NCBI GenBank assembly: GCA_034687125.1
Contig: JAQGBZ010000603.1
Coordinates: 1-27,459, forward strand
DNA: 27,459 bases
Direction of reading: 5' to 3'
From: Neelides folsomi
Taxonomy: Eukaryota > Arthropoda > Collembola > Neelipleona > Neelidae
A program made the position numbers and the translations under genes. Every line of letters begins with the position of its first letter. Position 1 is the first letter of the stretch. Positions 10,070 through 20,730 of the stretch are shown piece by piece. A model generated the notes under the pieces. The model made no database searches. It saw only the letters and a list, made by a program, of their open reading frames with translations, and was not told where the DNA came from.

Positions 10070-10629
10070 TTTAATAATTAACTAAGGATTTATGCAAAAG
10101 ATAGAAAAATGGGCTTGACCCTTTGTGACCTGGACTCAAAACTCTACTTGTCTGATGAATTTCCTTGTGAAGTTGCGAATAACTTTAGTATTCGCTTCGT
10201 ACGTCTCATGCACATGTAATGCTTTTTACTATTTAGGATTTGCAGACTGCAGTCTGCAGACTTTAGATAAACTTCGCGGAATAGTTCCACTTTGTATCCC
10301 TATACAAGACTTTACTCTAACTTTACCCAACCACGCTAAATATTTAAGAAACGTTTGTTGTCAGCTTTTATTTTGTTAATAACATTAATGTAATTATAAC
10401 TTCACTCCTAAAGGTAAATCATGCATCATGTATGTATTCATGTATCCTATTCCTACCTAATTCTTAGGTATAGGTATTATACTTGGATTAAATATGCCAA
10501 AATCATCTCACAATCAGTTAAATACTCGTTAAAATTTTATTAATCTTTGATTCAACATTTGCATAAAGATTTGTATTATTATAAAAGTGGCAATATAATA
10601 TGTATATAAAATACATATAATGAAAATTG
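10070..10629. other. intergenic region with an 18-bp perfect palindrome
   Basis: This separates the kinase start from the stop of the crystallin-like gene, both minus strand. It holds the perfect palindrome TGCAGACTGCAGTCTGCA at 10241-10258. A minus-strand AATAAA (TTTATT at 10536-10541) is a likely poly(A) signal of the crystallin-like gene. The 84-codon open frame at 10125-10379 shows no recognisable family and is probably chance. Confidence 0.5.
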
Positions 10630-11716
10630 TCAGCAAATTCTTAATGACTTTGTAATATTGTCAAATTGTACTGTGCTTAGATCGTCTAAATCAGCCGTAA
10701 CATTGATGTGTTCTCCCGTACATCCATGTGCCGCAAAGAGAGTAATGCATTGGCCATTTGTTTTAATTCCCGTCACTCCGTCAATGAACTCCATTGCATT
10801 ATCAGGGATATCGAAACATTCTGTTCTGCTGAGCATTACTTGAAGAACATGAACTACAAATTAAGTAGTTCATATTAGATGAAATTAATGTAAAGAACTT
10901 AATGCGTTAATGACAAAGAACTAAAATTAACATAATGATAAATGATCCAATCAACGCAATAAATTATATCCATAAAATGAGTAATGGCTTATAATTATAA
11001 AATATACGACTTACTATCTTCAAAAAACTCCGGGTGATCGTACAATCTGATGATAATGGGAGCTTCCGTGGTTCCAACCGTTGTCGGGCTAGTGGTTGAA
11101 ATCGTATTTAACAAAATGGCCTTTTTCTTGAGCTCAAGTTTGAGGAGAAGAATATTCCCAATGAAAAGCCCAATTACCGTTTTTAGAAAGACGATTGGGA
11201 GCAAACCCAAAAGAAGGATGAAAGGAATTGGGATGAATGGATTTGCTCTCAAATATCTTTTTAATGACACCAGTTCTTTGGAAGGTTCTAAATATAGGGA
11301 TTAATCATATAAGATTTTCAGCACTTTTTATATTATTTAATGGAGTTTAAAATCATAATGATTACGTTAATGATTCCGGCTTAATGAATGAATAATATTA
11401 ATGAAATCAGTACAAATATTAATATTATTTTATATAAAACGGCAATTATAAAAAAGAATAAAAAAATAGAAGACTTACCAGAAAACGAATCAAATAATGA
11501 TACACGCACTTTGTATTTATCCTGATTAACTAATTGGTCAACTTTATTCCCATTCAAACCTTCAGTCGAAATGGTTTTGTACATTGTGATTTGTTTTGGA
11601 TAGCTTTGTGTTTTGTACTTGTCCACGTACACGACCATTGAAGAAATATTCGTGACTTGTAAAAAACCAGAGATAAGGAAGAAAAATAAACTTGTCCTTT
11701 CTCTTTTTAAATTCAT
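10630..11716 (-). CDS. membrane or secreted protein with C-terminal beta/gamma-crystallin-like domain
   Basis: Exons 11479-11716, 11015-11287 and 10630-10853 (minus) give 735 nt, 244 aa. A hydrophobic signal-like segment (residues 10-25) follows a basic N-terminus. A second strongly hydrophobic stretch (about 96-130, PFILLLGLLPIVFL onward) is a probable membrane segment or pair. A Ser/Thr-rich linker (TISTTSPTTVGTTEAP) follows. The last about 70 residues carry four cysteines (183, 206, 215, 244) in the pattern CFDIP...CITLF...CTGEH...SLRIC. The order Leu-Phe-x5-Cys-x-Gly, then DLDDLS and FDNITKSLRI, fits one beta/gamma-crystallin Greek-key motif stabilised by disulphides. That domain call is moderate, and function is unknown. 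The third exon acceptor choice (10853) keeps the frame but has not been confirmed. Confidence 0.7.
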
Positions 11717-12605
11717 TTTAGCGTATTAAAACTTAAATTATCAAAAATAATAATCCTTTAAAAAATTAAGTAGAATGTTCGGTTGGATCTGACATTGGAA
11801 ATAGTAAAAATAAACTCTAATACTGTAAAATAATTAATCGAATAAATATACGTAAATTATGTATAATGTAAAGCCTGCCTTAATAACAAATAGCAGGTGG
11901 CAGGAGAAGTTGTACGGAGCTCAGCTTGAGCCAAACTAAAAGTGCAAAAAAGAACAGCAATAAAGTTTTAAATAAAAAAATCAAATGGATATTCAAGTTC
12001 ATCCCATCGCACCATCAATAAAGCCCATTGTGACAATGTGAAGTTCCCAGCACATTTTTGCCCACCTTACGTGCGTGAATAATGAAGAATCTAATTACCT
12101 TTCCAAATACAGAAATGACCCCTTTTGCCTGTCTTTATCTGATAACCATTGTCTGATCAAGGAATACATTTTCTCCTCTGAGATCTCGGACAGTTCGAGT
12201 CCAACCAGGAGCATGAAAAATGAATTGCATCGTCAAGACTGTCATCGTATAAAACATTATTAAATACCAATTATGCTTCAGGCCATTTCCCCAGTCCCTT
12301 TCAATGTAATGCACATGAATGAATAAAAAAATGCGAAACTCGGATTGAATTTCAATGTGAAGATGGGACTAACAAAGTGAAGCTCAAAAGTGAAGCACAA
12401 AGTGAAATACAATGGACCCAATAATTGGTCCCATACGCGTGAAGCCTTTTATCAAATTCTAATTGTTTTCTCGCTCTAATTTTGGCAAATTAAGATCAAA
12501 ATATTGATGTCGTTTATTTAACCCAATAAGGAAATGAAAAAAATCCAATTAAGACAAGTGAGTAAAAATGTATATAAAATGGACATGATGGAAAATAGAT
12601 TGTTT
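11717..12605. other. intergenic DNA
   Basis: No gene is recognised. It holds the upstream region of the crystallin-like gene and the 3' flank of PSMD5, whose likely poly(A) signal is TTTATT at 12513-12518 (AATAAA on minus). A 62-codon open frame at 12075-12263 has no recognisable features. Confidence 0.5.
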
Positions 12606-14874
12606 TTAAGAAGCCTCTCCAACCGCAACGGTCGCCTCAACTGGTGCGTAGTAAGGCCCTTGTTTCACATGGACCTTCAAAGTGGCCAAATCATCTGCCG
12701 AGAGGAACTTGGGCGTTGTGGGACATTCCACGATTGAAGCCACAATGTGGAACTTGGCCAATGAACATTCCTTCGTCGGTTCCGCGTGGCGATCCGTTAA
12801 AAACTCGATCACTCCTAAAATGCCAATTGTTAATAATTAATTTAATAAAAATATTTAATATGGTATAAGGTTAATTTTTTAGCTCATATTGTTTCTTTAC
12901 CAAATTATATAAAATGAAATGGTTAAGGCTTGGGTTAAGGTAATTTACCTGGTATACGCAAGTAATGAGCTTGGGCCCATTCAAGTGAAGAAATTGATCC
13001 AAGAAAGTGAAGGGCTGCGAGACGAAGTTCCCCAAATGGTTGTTGAACGAGAGAAAACAAAACTGAGATATTTGGAAAGATTTCTTCAAACCAACCGCTC
13101 AATTTCACATTTTGACCGTTCTATAAAATTAAACAAATGTAATAAATAAAATAATAAGTTCGAAAACGATAGTTGTAAGAGTACCAAGCTGTACCTCTGA
13201 TGCAAAGAGAATCGCAAGACCATCAAGAATTCTTGATCGAAAATCATTTTGTTCATCTTTTAAACAGTGTTTGATCCTCATTAAACATCTCTTCATTTCT
13301 AAATTAATAAAACAATTTTGTTATTAAATACAAAAATTGTAAATATTAAAATTGTATCTTCTAAACAGTCTTTAATTTTTACAAAAAGTCAAATATATTC
13401 AAATATGATTAAAACAAAAGTCACGCGAAAAAATAATTAGATTTTTATTCATAATTAAACTATTTTGAGCCAATTAAAATACCTGGTTTGGCATTCAAAA
13501 CTGCCTTTCCTTCCGAACTGCTTCCAATGAAAGCCAATGCCTCCACCCCTACAGTGACAAGAGCAACGTCGTCTTTGGAATCGATAATAGCCGAATAGAC
13601 AAGAGCTTGGAGGGATTCCTTCGGCATCTGCCGAACCCCAACTTTCCCAATGAACTTCAAAATTCCCGGAAGAAGCAGACCAGACATTGGGTTGGATTCC
13701 CAGCCATGGGCCAATTTCTCCACTTTTTCATAAATCCCCTTTTCGGCAAGAAGACTCGCTCCGGACTCAGTGGCTAAAAAGGCTGAAAGAATTTCCAATG
13801 CATTCATTTGACTCAGCGGGTCTGTGCCTTCCAAAAGCTCTCCGAGTTGACTTGCAAATCCCAAATTGCCCTCAACTGCTGCAAGATTCTCGGCAGAGGT
13901 CAATGAAATGTTGACCAACGTATCGTAAATTCGAAATTTGATCGATTCGCTCGTATCAGGTCCATTGAGGATACTCTATAAAGTTTAATAAATAATTAAA
14001 TTTGCCAAATCGCCATTTTCCAATTTTTATTAAATATGTCATAATAATATAATTAGTTAACTACCTTGAATGTTAAAAGCCCACGGGAATTCGGGCCAAG
14101 CAAGAATTCAGCTCCTGGTTTTTCACATGCTAAAGAGATGAGAAAACCTCCACTGTATTTAGCAGCTCCAAGATCATCCGAGCCCATTTCCTTCATCGTT
14201 CCAACAAGAAGATCTTCGTATTCCGTTTTTAACACACTTGAACCTTTTCCCTCTCCTGCTTCCAAACATCTCTTCAACTATCAAATAAAAAATTATATGA
14301 ATAACAAACTCAATTTTATTCAATTTCAATTTTTCGATACATTCGCATCTCGCACTATTTAATTATGAATATTAATTATACTTAATAAGAATGTATTAGA
14401 GAAATCAATAAAACATTATACCTGTGCGATGACAAGTTGCCTAACTTGTGCATGAGGGTGAGAAAGACCTTCAACCATCGCTTGATGATATTTGTTAAGA
14501 CATTCGAAAGGATCAAGGATGTACATGAGATTCTTCAAAATGTCACACGTTGTTTGGAGCTGATCCCTAAAAACATTATTTAAATTAGTCAAAACAATCA
14601 ACAAGTATAAACATTATGAAAATTTGGAAATTTATGTAATGAATTTAAATTATGAAATAACTAACAAGTTATCCGTATCAAGACATGCGAAGAGAAGTTC
14701 CAAGTTGACATTTTTCATTTCAGCGTCAATTTCGACCCTTGACAGCGCCCCCATCGATGTCCGAAGTTCCTCCAAGAGTTCACTCAACTTTTTCGGTTGG
14801 GTGCCTTCTCTCCCAGCGATGGCTTCGCTCATCTCGCCAATAATCCGTCGGATGATTTCCTGATGACTCGCCAT
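12606..14874 (-). CDS. PSMD5: 26S proteasome non-ATPase regulatory subunit 5 (S5b), assembly chaperone
   Basis: Exons 14666-14874, 14422-14566, 14065-14277, 13483-13975, 13195-13298, 12949-13120 and 12606-12814 (minus) give 1545 nt, 514 aa (human 504). PSMD5 is a cytosolic HEAT/armadillo-repeat chaperone that binds the Rpt1-Rpt2 base module and leaves before the 26S particle is finished. Matches to the human protein run along the whole length: LPGILKFIGKVGV-type repeat, EMKRCLMRIKH (human ERLLMRIGH), QPFGELRLAALHFLGSIS, EWAQ, and the C-terminal KQGPYYAPVE (human SEGPYYVKPV). The ATG at 14874 starts MASHQ. A 5' UTR intron is likely: acceptor at 14904-14905 and a GTGAGT donor at 14984. It is divergent from XPD. 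Confidence 0.94.
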
Positions 14875-15411
14875 GTCAGCTGATAATTTAGTTAATGATG
14901 AATCTGTAAAATTATAAATTAGCTTCTGGAGGCGTCGTTTGTTAATAACAGTTAAATTAAATAATATTTATTAAATAAACTCACTTAATTTAGCCGGTCC
15001 AAACTTTTGCCAATTCCAAAGCACACGACACGTCTCTTGCTTTGCGTAATCTTCCTGAGAATTATAAGCTGCAATTCAGAGGCGCCGCTTGTGAATTCAT
15101 CCATCCAGATAGGACAATTCGAAATCAATTCGTTTTAATCCAACTACTTTGCCGGTGAGGTTTATGGCCTTCTGTTAATTAATCATATTATAATTAGAAA
15201 GTTTAAGTTTTTATATTAAATTATAAGATATTTTACATATAAAATAAGAGCAGTATTAATTGTATTAATTATTTCCTTACATTAGATAGGAACCTTCAAT
15301 GTGTTCCGACGGCGAGCCGTTTCGTATAGCTTAATCATTTGAAACGTGTGATCTTTTAATTTCAATTTAAAACTTTCGTAAGTCCATCGATTCAAATTCA
15401 AAGCTTTCACG
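14875..15411. promoter_or_regulatory. divergent promoter region of PSMD5 and XPD, with a PSMD5 leader intron
   Basis: 537 bases separate the two start codons. On the minus strand an acceptor (TTTACAG) at 14904-14905 and a donor GTGAGT at 14984-14979 delimit a probable 81-base 5' UTR intron of PSMD5. Two related motifs, GAGGCGTCGTTTG (about 14929) and GAGGCGCCGCTTG (about 15075), each follow ATTATAA and an AGCTKC-like string. They may be a duplicated element. Transcription start sites are not determined. Confidence 0.5.
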
Positions 15412-18400
15412 ATGAGGTGAGCGTTTGGTTATTTTAAAATAAATTAACTCTTTAAATAAATTGGAATTTTAGATACAGATTTAATTTTGGATTATTCATT
15501 TTAAGGTTGACAGTCGATGGGCTCACAGTCCTCTTTCCTTATGACTACATTTACCCCGAGCAATTCTCGTACATGTCGGAACTTAAAAAGGCTCTCGATG
15601 CAAAGGTTAGTTAATCTAATCATTATTAAAGTAAAAAACTTAAAATTCGTGAATATTTCATAGGGTCATTGTATGTTGGAGATGCCGTCCGGGACTGGGA
15701 AAACTGTCTCTCTTCTCTCTCTCATTCTCTCTTATATCAAATTTAATCCCGGAAACGTCACCAAACTCATTTATTGTTCTCGGACAATCCCAGAAATGGA
15801 AAAAGTTCTTGCTGAGCTCAAGAATTTGCTGGATTATTTTGAAAAAGAATGCGAAGAGCCGCAGAAAACTGTTGGTCTCATTTTGAGCTCAAGGAAAAAT
15901 CTCTGTATTCATCCAGCCGTACGTTATAAATCTTTGATTGCAAATTTAGGAGAACTATAATTATATAATTATATAAGGAGTTGTAAGCTCCTTTATATGA
16001 CTTCTTCCCTTGATCATATTTAATAGATAAAATCATTAACGATTGTAAATTTCATGGTTGATTTGATTTAATTGTCAGGTAAGTAAAGAAAAGGAAGGGA
16101 AAGCTGTGGACGGGCGTTGTCAAAGTTTAACAGCCTCCTATGTCCGAGCAAGAGCAAAGAAAGATAAAAGTATCCCAATTTGCGACTTTTACGATCAATT
16201 TGATGAAGTTGGACGAGAATTTCCTTTACCTGCCGGAATCTACAATTTGGATGATATGAAGGCATATGGAAGGAAAAAAGGATGGTGTCCTTATTTTGTT
16301 GCAAGATCTGCTGTAAGAATTCGATCATATTTGTGTTTATTTGATAACTTATTAGAATCCCTTAAAGATTATTTTATTCTCTCATAATATTTCATATAAT
16401 TTATTAATGTTCTTTAGATTCTTAATGCGAGCATTGTCGTATTCAGCTACCATTACTTGTTGGATCCCAAAATTGCAGAAATTGTGTCAAAGGAAATGTC
16501 AAAAAATTCCGTGGTGGTTTTCGACGAGGCTCATAATATTGGTAAGAATTATCCAATTCGATCTGTTTCCAAAATTTATAAACTTTTTTGCGATTTTAGA
16601 CAACGTTTGCGTTGATTCAATGAGTGTGAAAATCAATAGGAGAATTCTCGATAAATGTTCCACAAACTTACAAGTTCTTGAGAAGACAATTGAAGAGTAA
16701 TTATTTATTAATTTAATATTTTAACAAAGAATTAATTTAAAGTTGCTTTGTTCAAATTCACTAGAATTAAAGATCACGACACTAAAAAGTTACGTGAAGA
16801 ATATCAGAGATTAGTTGAAGGACTTCGAGATGCTTCCGTAAGGAGGGAAACCGACATGACGCTCGCAAGTCCAGTCCTTCCAGCAGAAATTCTCAATGAA
16901 GCCGTTCCTGGCAACATTCGAAATGCTGAGCATTTTGTTTCTTTCCTCAAGAAGGTCGTCGAATATCTCAAGATGCGTCTTCGAGTTCAACACGTTGTTC
17001 AAGAATCACCTGCAGGATTTCTCAAAGACATTAATGGAAAAATTTGTGCCGAAAGGAAGCCACTCAGGTTAATATTTAATATTTTTAATTTTTATTGATA
17101 TCAATTAAAATTTCAGTTTTCGTCTTCTTCTTTTTGTTAAATATACAGTAATATTTAAAATTAGTTGAATTAAGCTTTGTTTAAACCATTTTGAATAGGT
17201 TTTGTGCAGAGAGATTAGCTTCACTTATCCGAACATTGGAAATTTCGGATCGATCTGATTTGAGTCCGCTGGTTCTCATTTCTCATTTTGCTACACTTGT
17301 GTCAACATACACAAAAGGGTTCACTATCATTATTGAACCATTTGACGAGAAATCTCCCACAGTGTCAAATCCAATTCTCCACTTCTCATGTCTTGATTCC
17401 TCAATTGCGATGAAACCAATCTTCGATCGGTTCCAATCAGTTGTGATTACTTCTGGCACTTTGTCTCCGCTTGACATGTACCCGAAGATCCTCGATTTCC
17501 AACCAGTTCTCATGACCTCTTTCACTATGACCTTAGCTCGGCAGTGTATTCTACCAATGGTAATTTTAGAAATTGATAATTATTCTGATTCATAATAATG
17601 CAATTAAGCATTCTAAGATTTTTTAATCTTACAATTACTTAAATATAAAGTAAATATTTGATGTTTTTAGATCGTATCGAAAGGAAATGATCAAGTGTCA
17701 ATTTCTTCAAGATATGAAACACGGGAAGATATTGCTGTGATTAGAAATTATGGGAATTTGTTGGTTGAAATGGCTGCTATTGTTCCAGATGGAATGGTTT
17801 GCTTCTTCACTTCTTACCTTTATATGGAAAATGTCGTAGCGAGTTGGTACGATCAGGGAATCATCGACCAACTTCTGAAGTACAAACTCCTCTTTATTGA
17901 AACACAAGATGCGGCTGAAACAAGTCTTGCTCTTTTTAATTATATTAAGGTAACTACTACATTTAATATTCCTAAGCTAGTTTGAAAAAACCGAATTAAA
18001 TATTTACGTTAATTTAATAATCTTAATTAACTACAAAGGCTTGTGAGAATGGGAGAGGAGCCGTCCTTTTATCAGTCGCCAGAGGAAAAGTTTCCGAAGG
18101 TGTTGATTTTGACCATCATCTTGGAAGAGCTGTTTTGATGTTTGGCATTCCTTATGTTTATACTCAATCAAGAATTTTGAAAGCTCGTCTTGAATATCTA
18201 AGAGATCAATTCCAGGTTTGTTAAACTCCACAAGATATTTTACCATTAAAATTTAAATTCATTCAATGATAATAAGTAACATAATTGATAATATTATATT
18301 TTGTTATAATTTTTCATTCAGATTAAAGAAAATGACTTTTTAACTTTTGATGCAATGAGACATGCAGCTCAATGTGTGGGGAGAGCACTGAGAGGAAAAA

Positions 18401-18919
18401 CAGATTACGGAATTATGATCTTTGCCGATAAAGTTCGTTTAATAATATTTATTTTTACTAAATTACTAATTAAATTAATTACATAACAAAAGCTTCATCT
18501 TTTTATAGTGCGCTAATGAACGAATTTAATTATTTGTTTACATTTGTTTAAAATAGAGATTTTCTCGATCTGATAAAAGAAACAAACTTCCGAAATGGAT
18601 TCAAGAACACATGAGAGATTCCTTTTGTAATTTGTCAGTGGAGGAAGCTGTTCAGGTATTTATTGTTTTTTACAATTTATTCTGTTCTGGATTACTCTAT
18701 TGCATAGATATTACGATTGTGTACGCAAAATGGTCCATTAATTGTAATATATTTGGATTTTAACTTAATAAATGTTTACAGATTTCAAAACGTTGGCTAA
18801 AACAAATGGCTCAACCATTTACACGAAAGGACCAACTTGGAATTTCTCTTCTAACTCTCGAACAACTCCAGAGTGAAGAAATGCAAAAGAAGATCTTTCA
18901 GAGAGCTCAACAAGCTTAA
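15412..18919 (+). CDS. ERCC2: TFIIH DNA helicase XPD/ERCC2
   Basis: Thirteen exons: 15412-15416, 15506-15605, 15664-15918, 16079-16312, 16418-16541, 16600-16696, 16765-17067, 17199-17559, 17671-17949, 18039-18215, 18322-18432, 18557-18655, 18782-18919. They give 2283 nt, 760 aa, the human length. XPD is the 5'-3' SF2 helicase of TFIIH that opens DNA in nucleotide excision repair and tethers the CAK kinase. Seen: Walker A PSGTGKT with Lys48, four iron-sulphur cysteines at 116, 134, 155 and 190, DEAH at 234-237, [12 protein letters not shown], and motif [15 protein letters not shown]. All match the human numbering where compared. The first coding exon is just ATGAG, 5 bases. AATAAA lies at 18965-18970. 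No damage is seen; it is almost certainly functional. Confidence 0.97.
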
Positions 18920-19223
18920 ATTTATTACTTTAATTCATTTTTATAGAATTTAATACCATTACAAAATAAACTTATTAATTTATATTTCAATTAATTTCAA
19001 TTAATTTCAACAATGAAAAAACGTATACCTAATAAAGTTTCTTTATGTGTTTAAATCAAAAAATCAATTGTGAATCTATTTATTTAACTTGCCAAATATT
19101 AATGTTAAAATAGAATTAACAAATATTGATTGACAGAATTGCTTATTTTAGACAATTACACTTCACTTTTAGAGCGGAAAGCATATTGTTTAAATTGGAA
19201 TGGATTTAAATTAAATTACAATT
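18920..19223. other. convergent intergenic segment between XPD and SPR
   Basis: It holds the XPD poly(A) signal (18965-18970, +) and a likely SPR poly(A) signal (TTTATT at 19079-19084, minus). A short direct repeat, TTTCAATTAA repeated at about 18985-19005, is visible. No gene is seen. Confidence 0.5.
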
Positions 19224-20006
19224 TCACTCCACATCATAATAATCCACATGTTCGCCTTTTGTGTACTTTTTCTCTCCTAACAATCTCACCAACTTCGTGA
19301 TGGTTTGTTCACAAGTGAGGATTTTCCCTTCAGCTCGACTCGTTTCGAAATAAGTCTGAAGTTCCTTGTCCCCCGTATGATTCACAGCTTCGTCGTAAAT
19401 ATCCGTTTGGACCGGGCCAGGGGCATAATTGAATGTAGCAATTGTAGGATTTTCTGCAGCAATTGACCTCATGACCATATCCCGAGCAGATTTAACGGCA
19501 CAATAAAGTCCCCAAGTTTTAAATGGCTGAACAGCACCAAGGGATGAAATTTGCACAATGTTTCGCTGTTTGGTCTCATCGGAAAAGATTTTGAAGAATT
19601 CGGCCTGGAGAAGCAGAAGGGAAAAAAGATTGAAGGTGTAGAAATTCCGAATGACGTCTAAATCATCTTGTTGGAGAACAGTTTTGGAAATGTCGCCCAA
19701 TGATCCGGCATTATGTACAAGAATGATTTGGTCGAAAAGTGAAGGGTCGACAGCGGCAGAGCGGATTAAATCATTGTAGACATTTTTATCCGGTTTTTCG
19801 AGATCGGTAGGAGCGATAATGACTTTTGATTGGGAAACGGATTCCATTAATTTTTTAGTTTCATTCAATCCATCGGCGGATCGGGCAAGAAGGAGAAAAA
19901 CTGAATCTTTTCCTACATTTTTGCTAAATTCAATGGCGATGGATTTTCCTATCCCACGAGAAGCACCGGTGATGAGACAAAATGTTTTTTGACCCCAGAA
20001 ACTCAT
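19224..20006 (-). CDS. SPR: sepiapterin reductase
   Basis: A single uninterrupted frame of 783 nt, 260 aa (human 261). It is an SDR-family enzyme that uses NADPH for the last reduction of tetrahydrobiopterin synthesis in the cytosol, supplying cofactor for aromatic amino-acid hydroxylases and, in insects, pteridine pigments. Seen: TGASRGIG (14-21) cofactor loop, HNAGSLGD (99-105) close to human NNAGSLGD, catalytic Ser154 or 155 (QISSLGA), YCAVK with Tyr168 and Lys172, NYAPGPVQTD, and the C-terminal GEHVDYYD close to human GAHVDFYD. It is the only intronless protein gene in the block. The ATG lies 97 bases after the CCDC32 stop on the same strand. Confidence 0.96.
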   Translation of the reverse strand: MSFWGQKTFCLITGASRGIGKSIAIEFSKNVGKDSVFLLLARSADGLNETKKLMESVSQSKVIIAPTDLEKPDKNVYNDLIRSAAVDPSLFDQIILVHNAGSLGDISKTVLQQDDLDVIRNFYTFNLFSLLLLQAEFFKIFSDETKQRNIVQISSLGAVQPFKTWGLYCAVKSARDMVMRSIAAENPTIATFNYAPGPVQTDIYDEAVNHTGDKELQTYFETSRAEGKILTCEQTITKLVRLLGEKKYTKGEHVDYYDVE

Positions 20007-20101
20007 CTTGAATTATTTTAATTAATTAAACAATACGTATGTTTAAGAATTTTATAGTGGCAATAAAGAATATAAATTAAGTCTAAATTGCGAAAGGGGA
20101 T

Positions 20102-20730
20102 TTAATTAGGCTCTTGCTCAACTTCTGTTGTTTTAGAATTCTCTTCGGGTTTTTGCTCTTGTGGTGGTTCGGGTAAATCTGCTGATTCTTCTGGGTTTGG
20201 AATTGGTTGTGTATTTTGGTCCAACTGATCTGCTGCGACTAAATGGACGAGTTCTTCAGATGCAATTGCTTGTCTTTCTGGAGCGATTTTCTTCAAAAGG
20301 GGATTGACCTTCAGTTCGTCGAAAGGTTCAGCGTCTGAGTAAGTGGATGATTCAGCAATGAGACGGTCAAGACAATATTCCTTTTTCTCTCTCAAGAATT
20401 TAAGAATGTCGGCTTTGCTTTCTCGTCCTGACTGGATCTTTTGAAGCTTTTTGTCTATTTTGAAAAAAAAATTTTAATATAATATTGGTTAAAATTGTGA
20501 ATATTATGAAAAATGACTTTAAATGAAGGATGACTTTAATTAAATTTTGTTTTTAATAAAATCTTACGAAGAGATTCCAAATATTGTTCCGAGTCTGGTA
20601 ATTTTTGAAAAGGGAGATTGAAGTGGTCGTCGAATTGAGGAGTTGAGTTGTTGTTATCAGCAGGAGTGGACGATAAGTCCAAGGGTTGAAGGTCACCTTC
20701 TCCGACCTCGACTGATTTCCAGGGATCCAT
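20102..20730 (-). CDS. CCDC32: CCDC32-like protein (AP2 adaptor assembly factor)
   Basis: Exons 20568-20730 and 20102-20454 (minus) give 516 nt, 171 aa (human about 185). The diagnostic core is LPDSEQYLESL, followed across the intron by HKKLQKIQSGR and then KKEYCLDRLIAE; human CCDC32 has LQDSEVYLASLEKKLRRI and KKECWDRFLQE. The N-terminus is acidic and Ser/Asn-rich. The C-terminus is low-complexity Pro/Glu-rich (PNPEESADLPEPP) and probably disordered, as in vertebrates. CCDC32 is reported to chaperone AP2 assembly for clathrin-mediated endocytosis; that function is transferred from vertebrates. I chose the ATG at 20730 as the first in-frame ATG. Confidence 0.82.

Noticed and set aside
12644..12868. 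Plus-strand frames across the PSMD5 C-terminal exon
   Set aside because: Antisense shadows of a strongly supported PSMD5 exon.
16068..16328. 86-codon minus-strand frame
   Set aside because: Antisense to XPD exon 4, which carries three of the four iron-sulphur cysteines.
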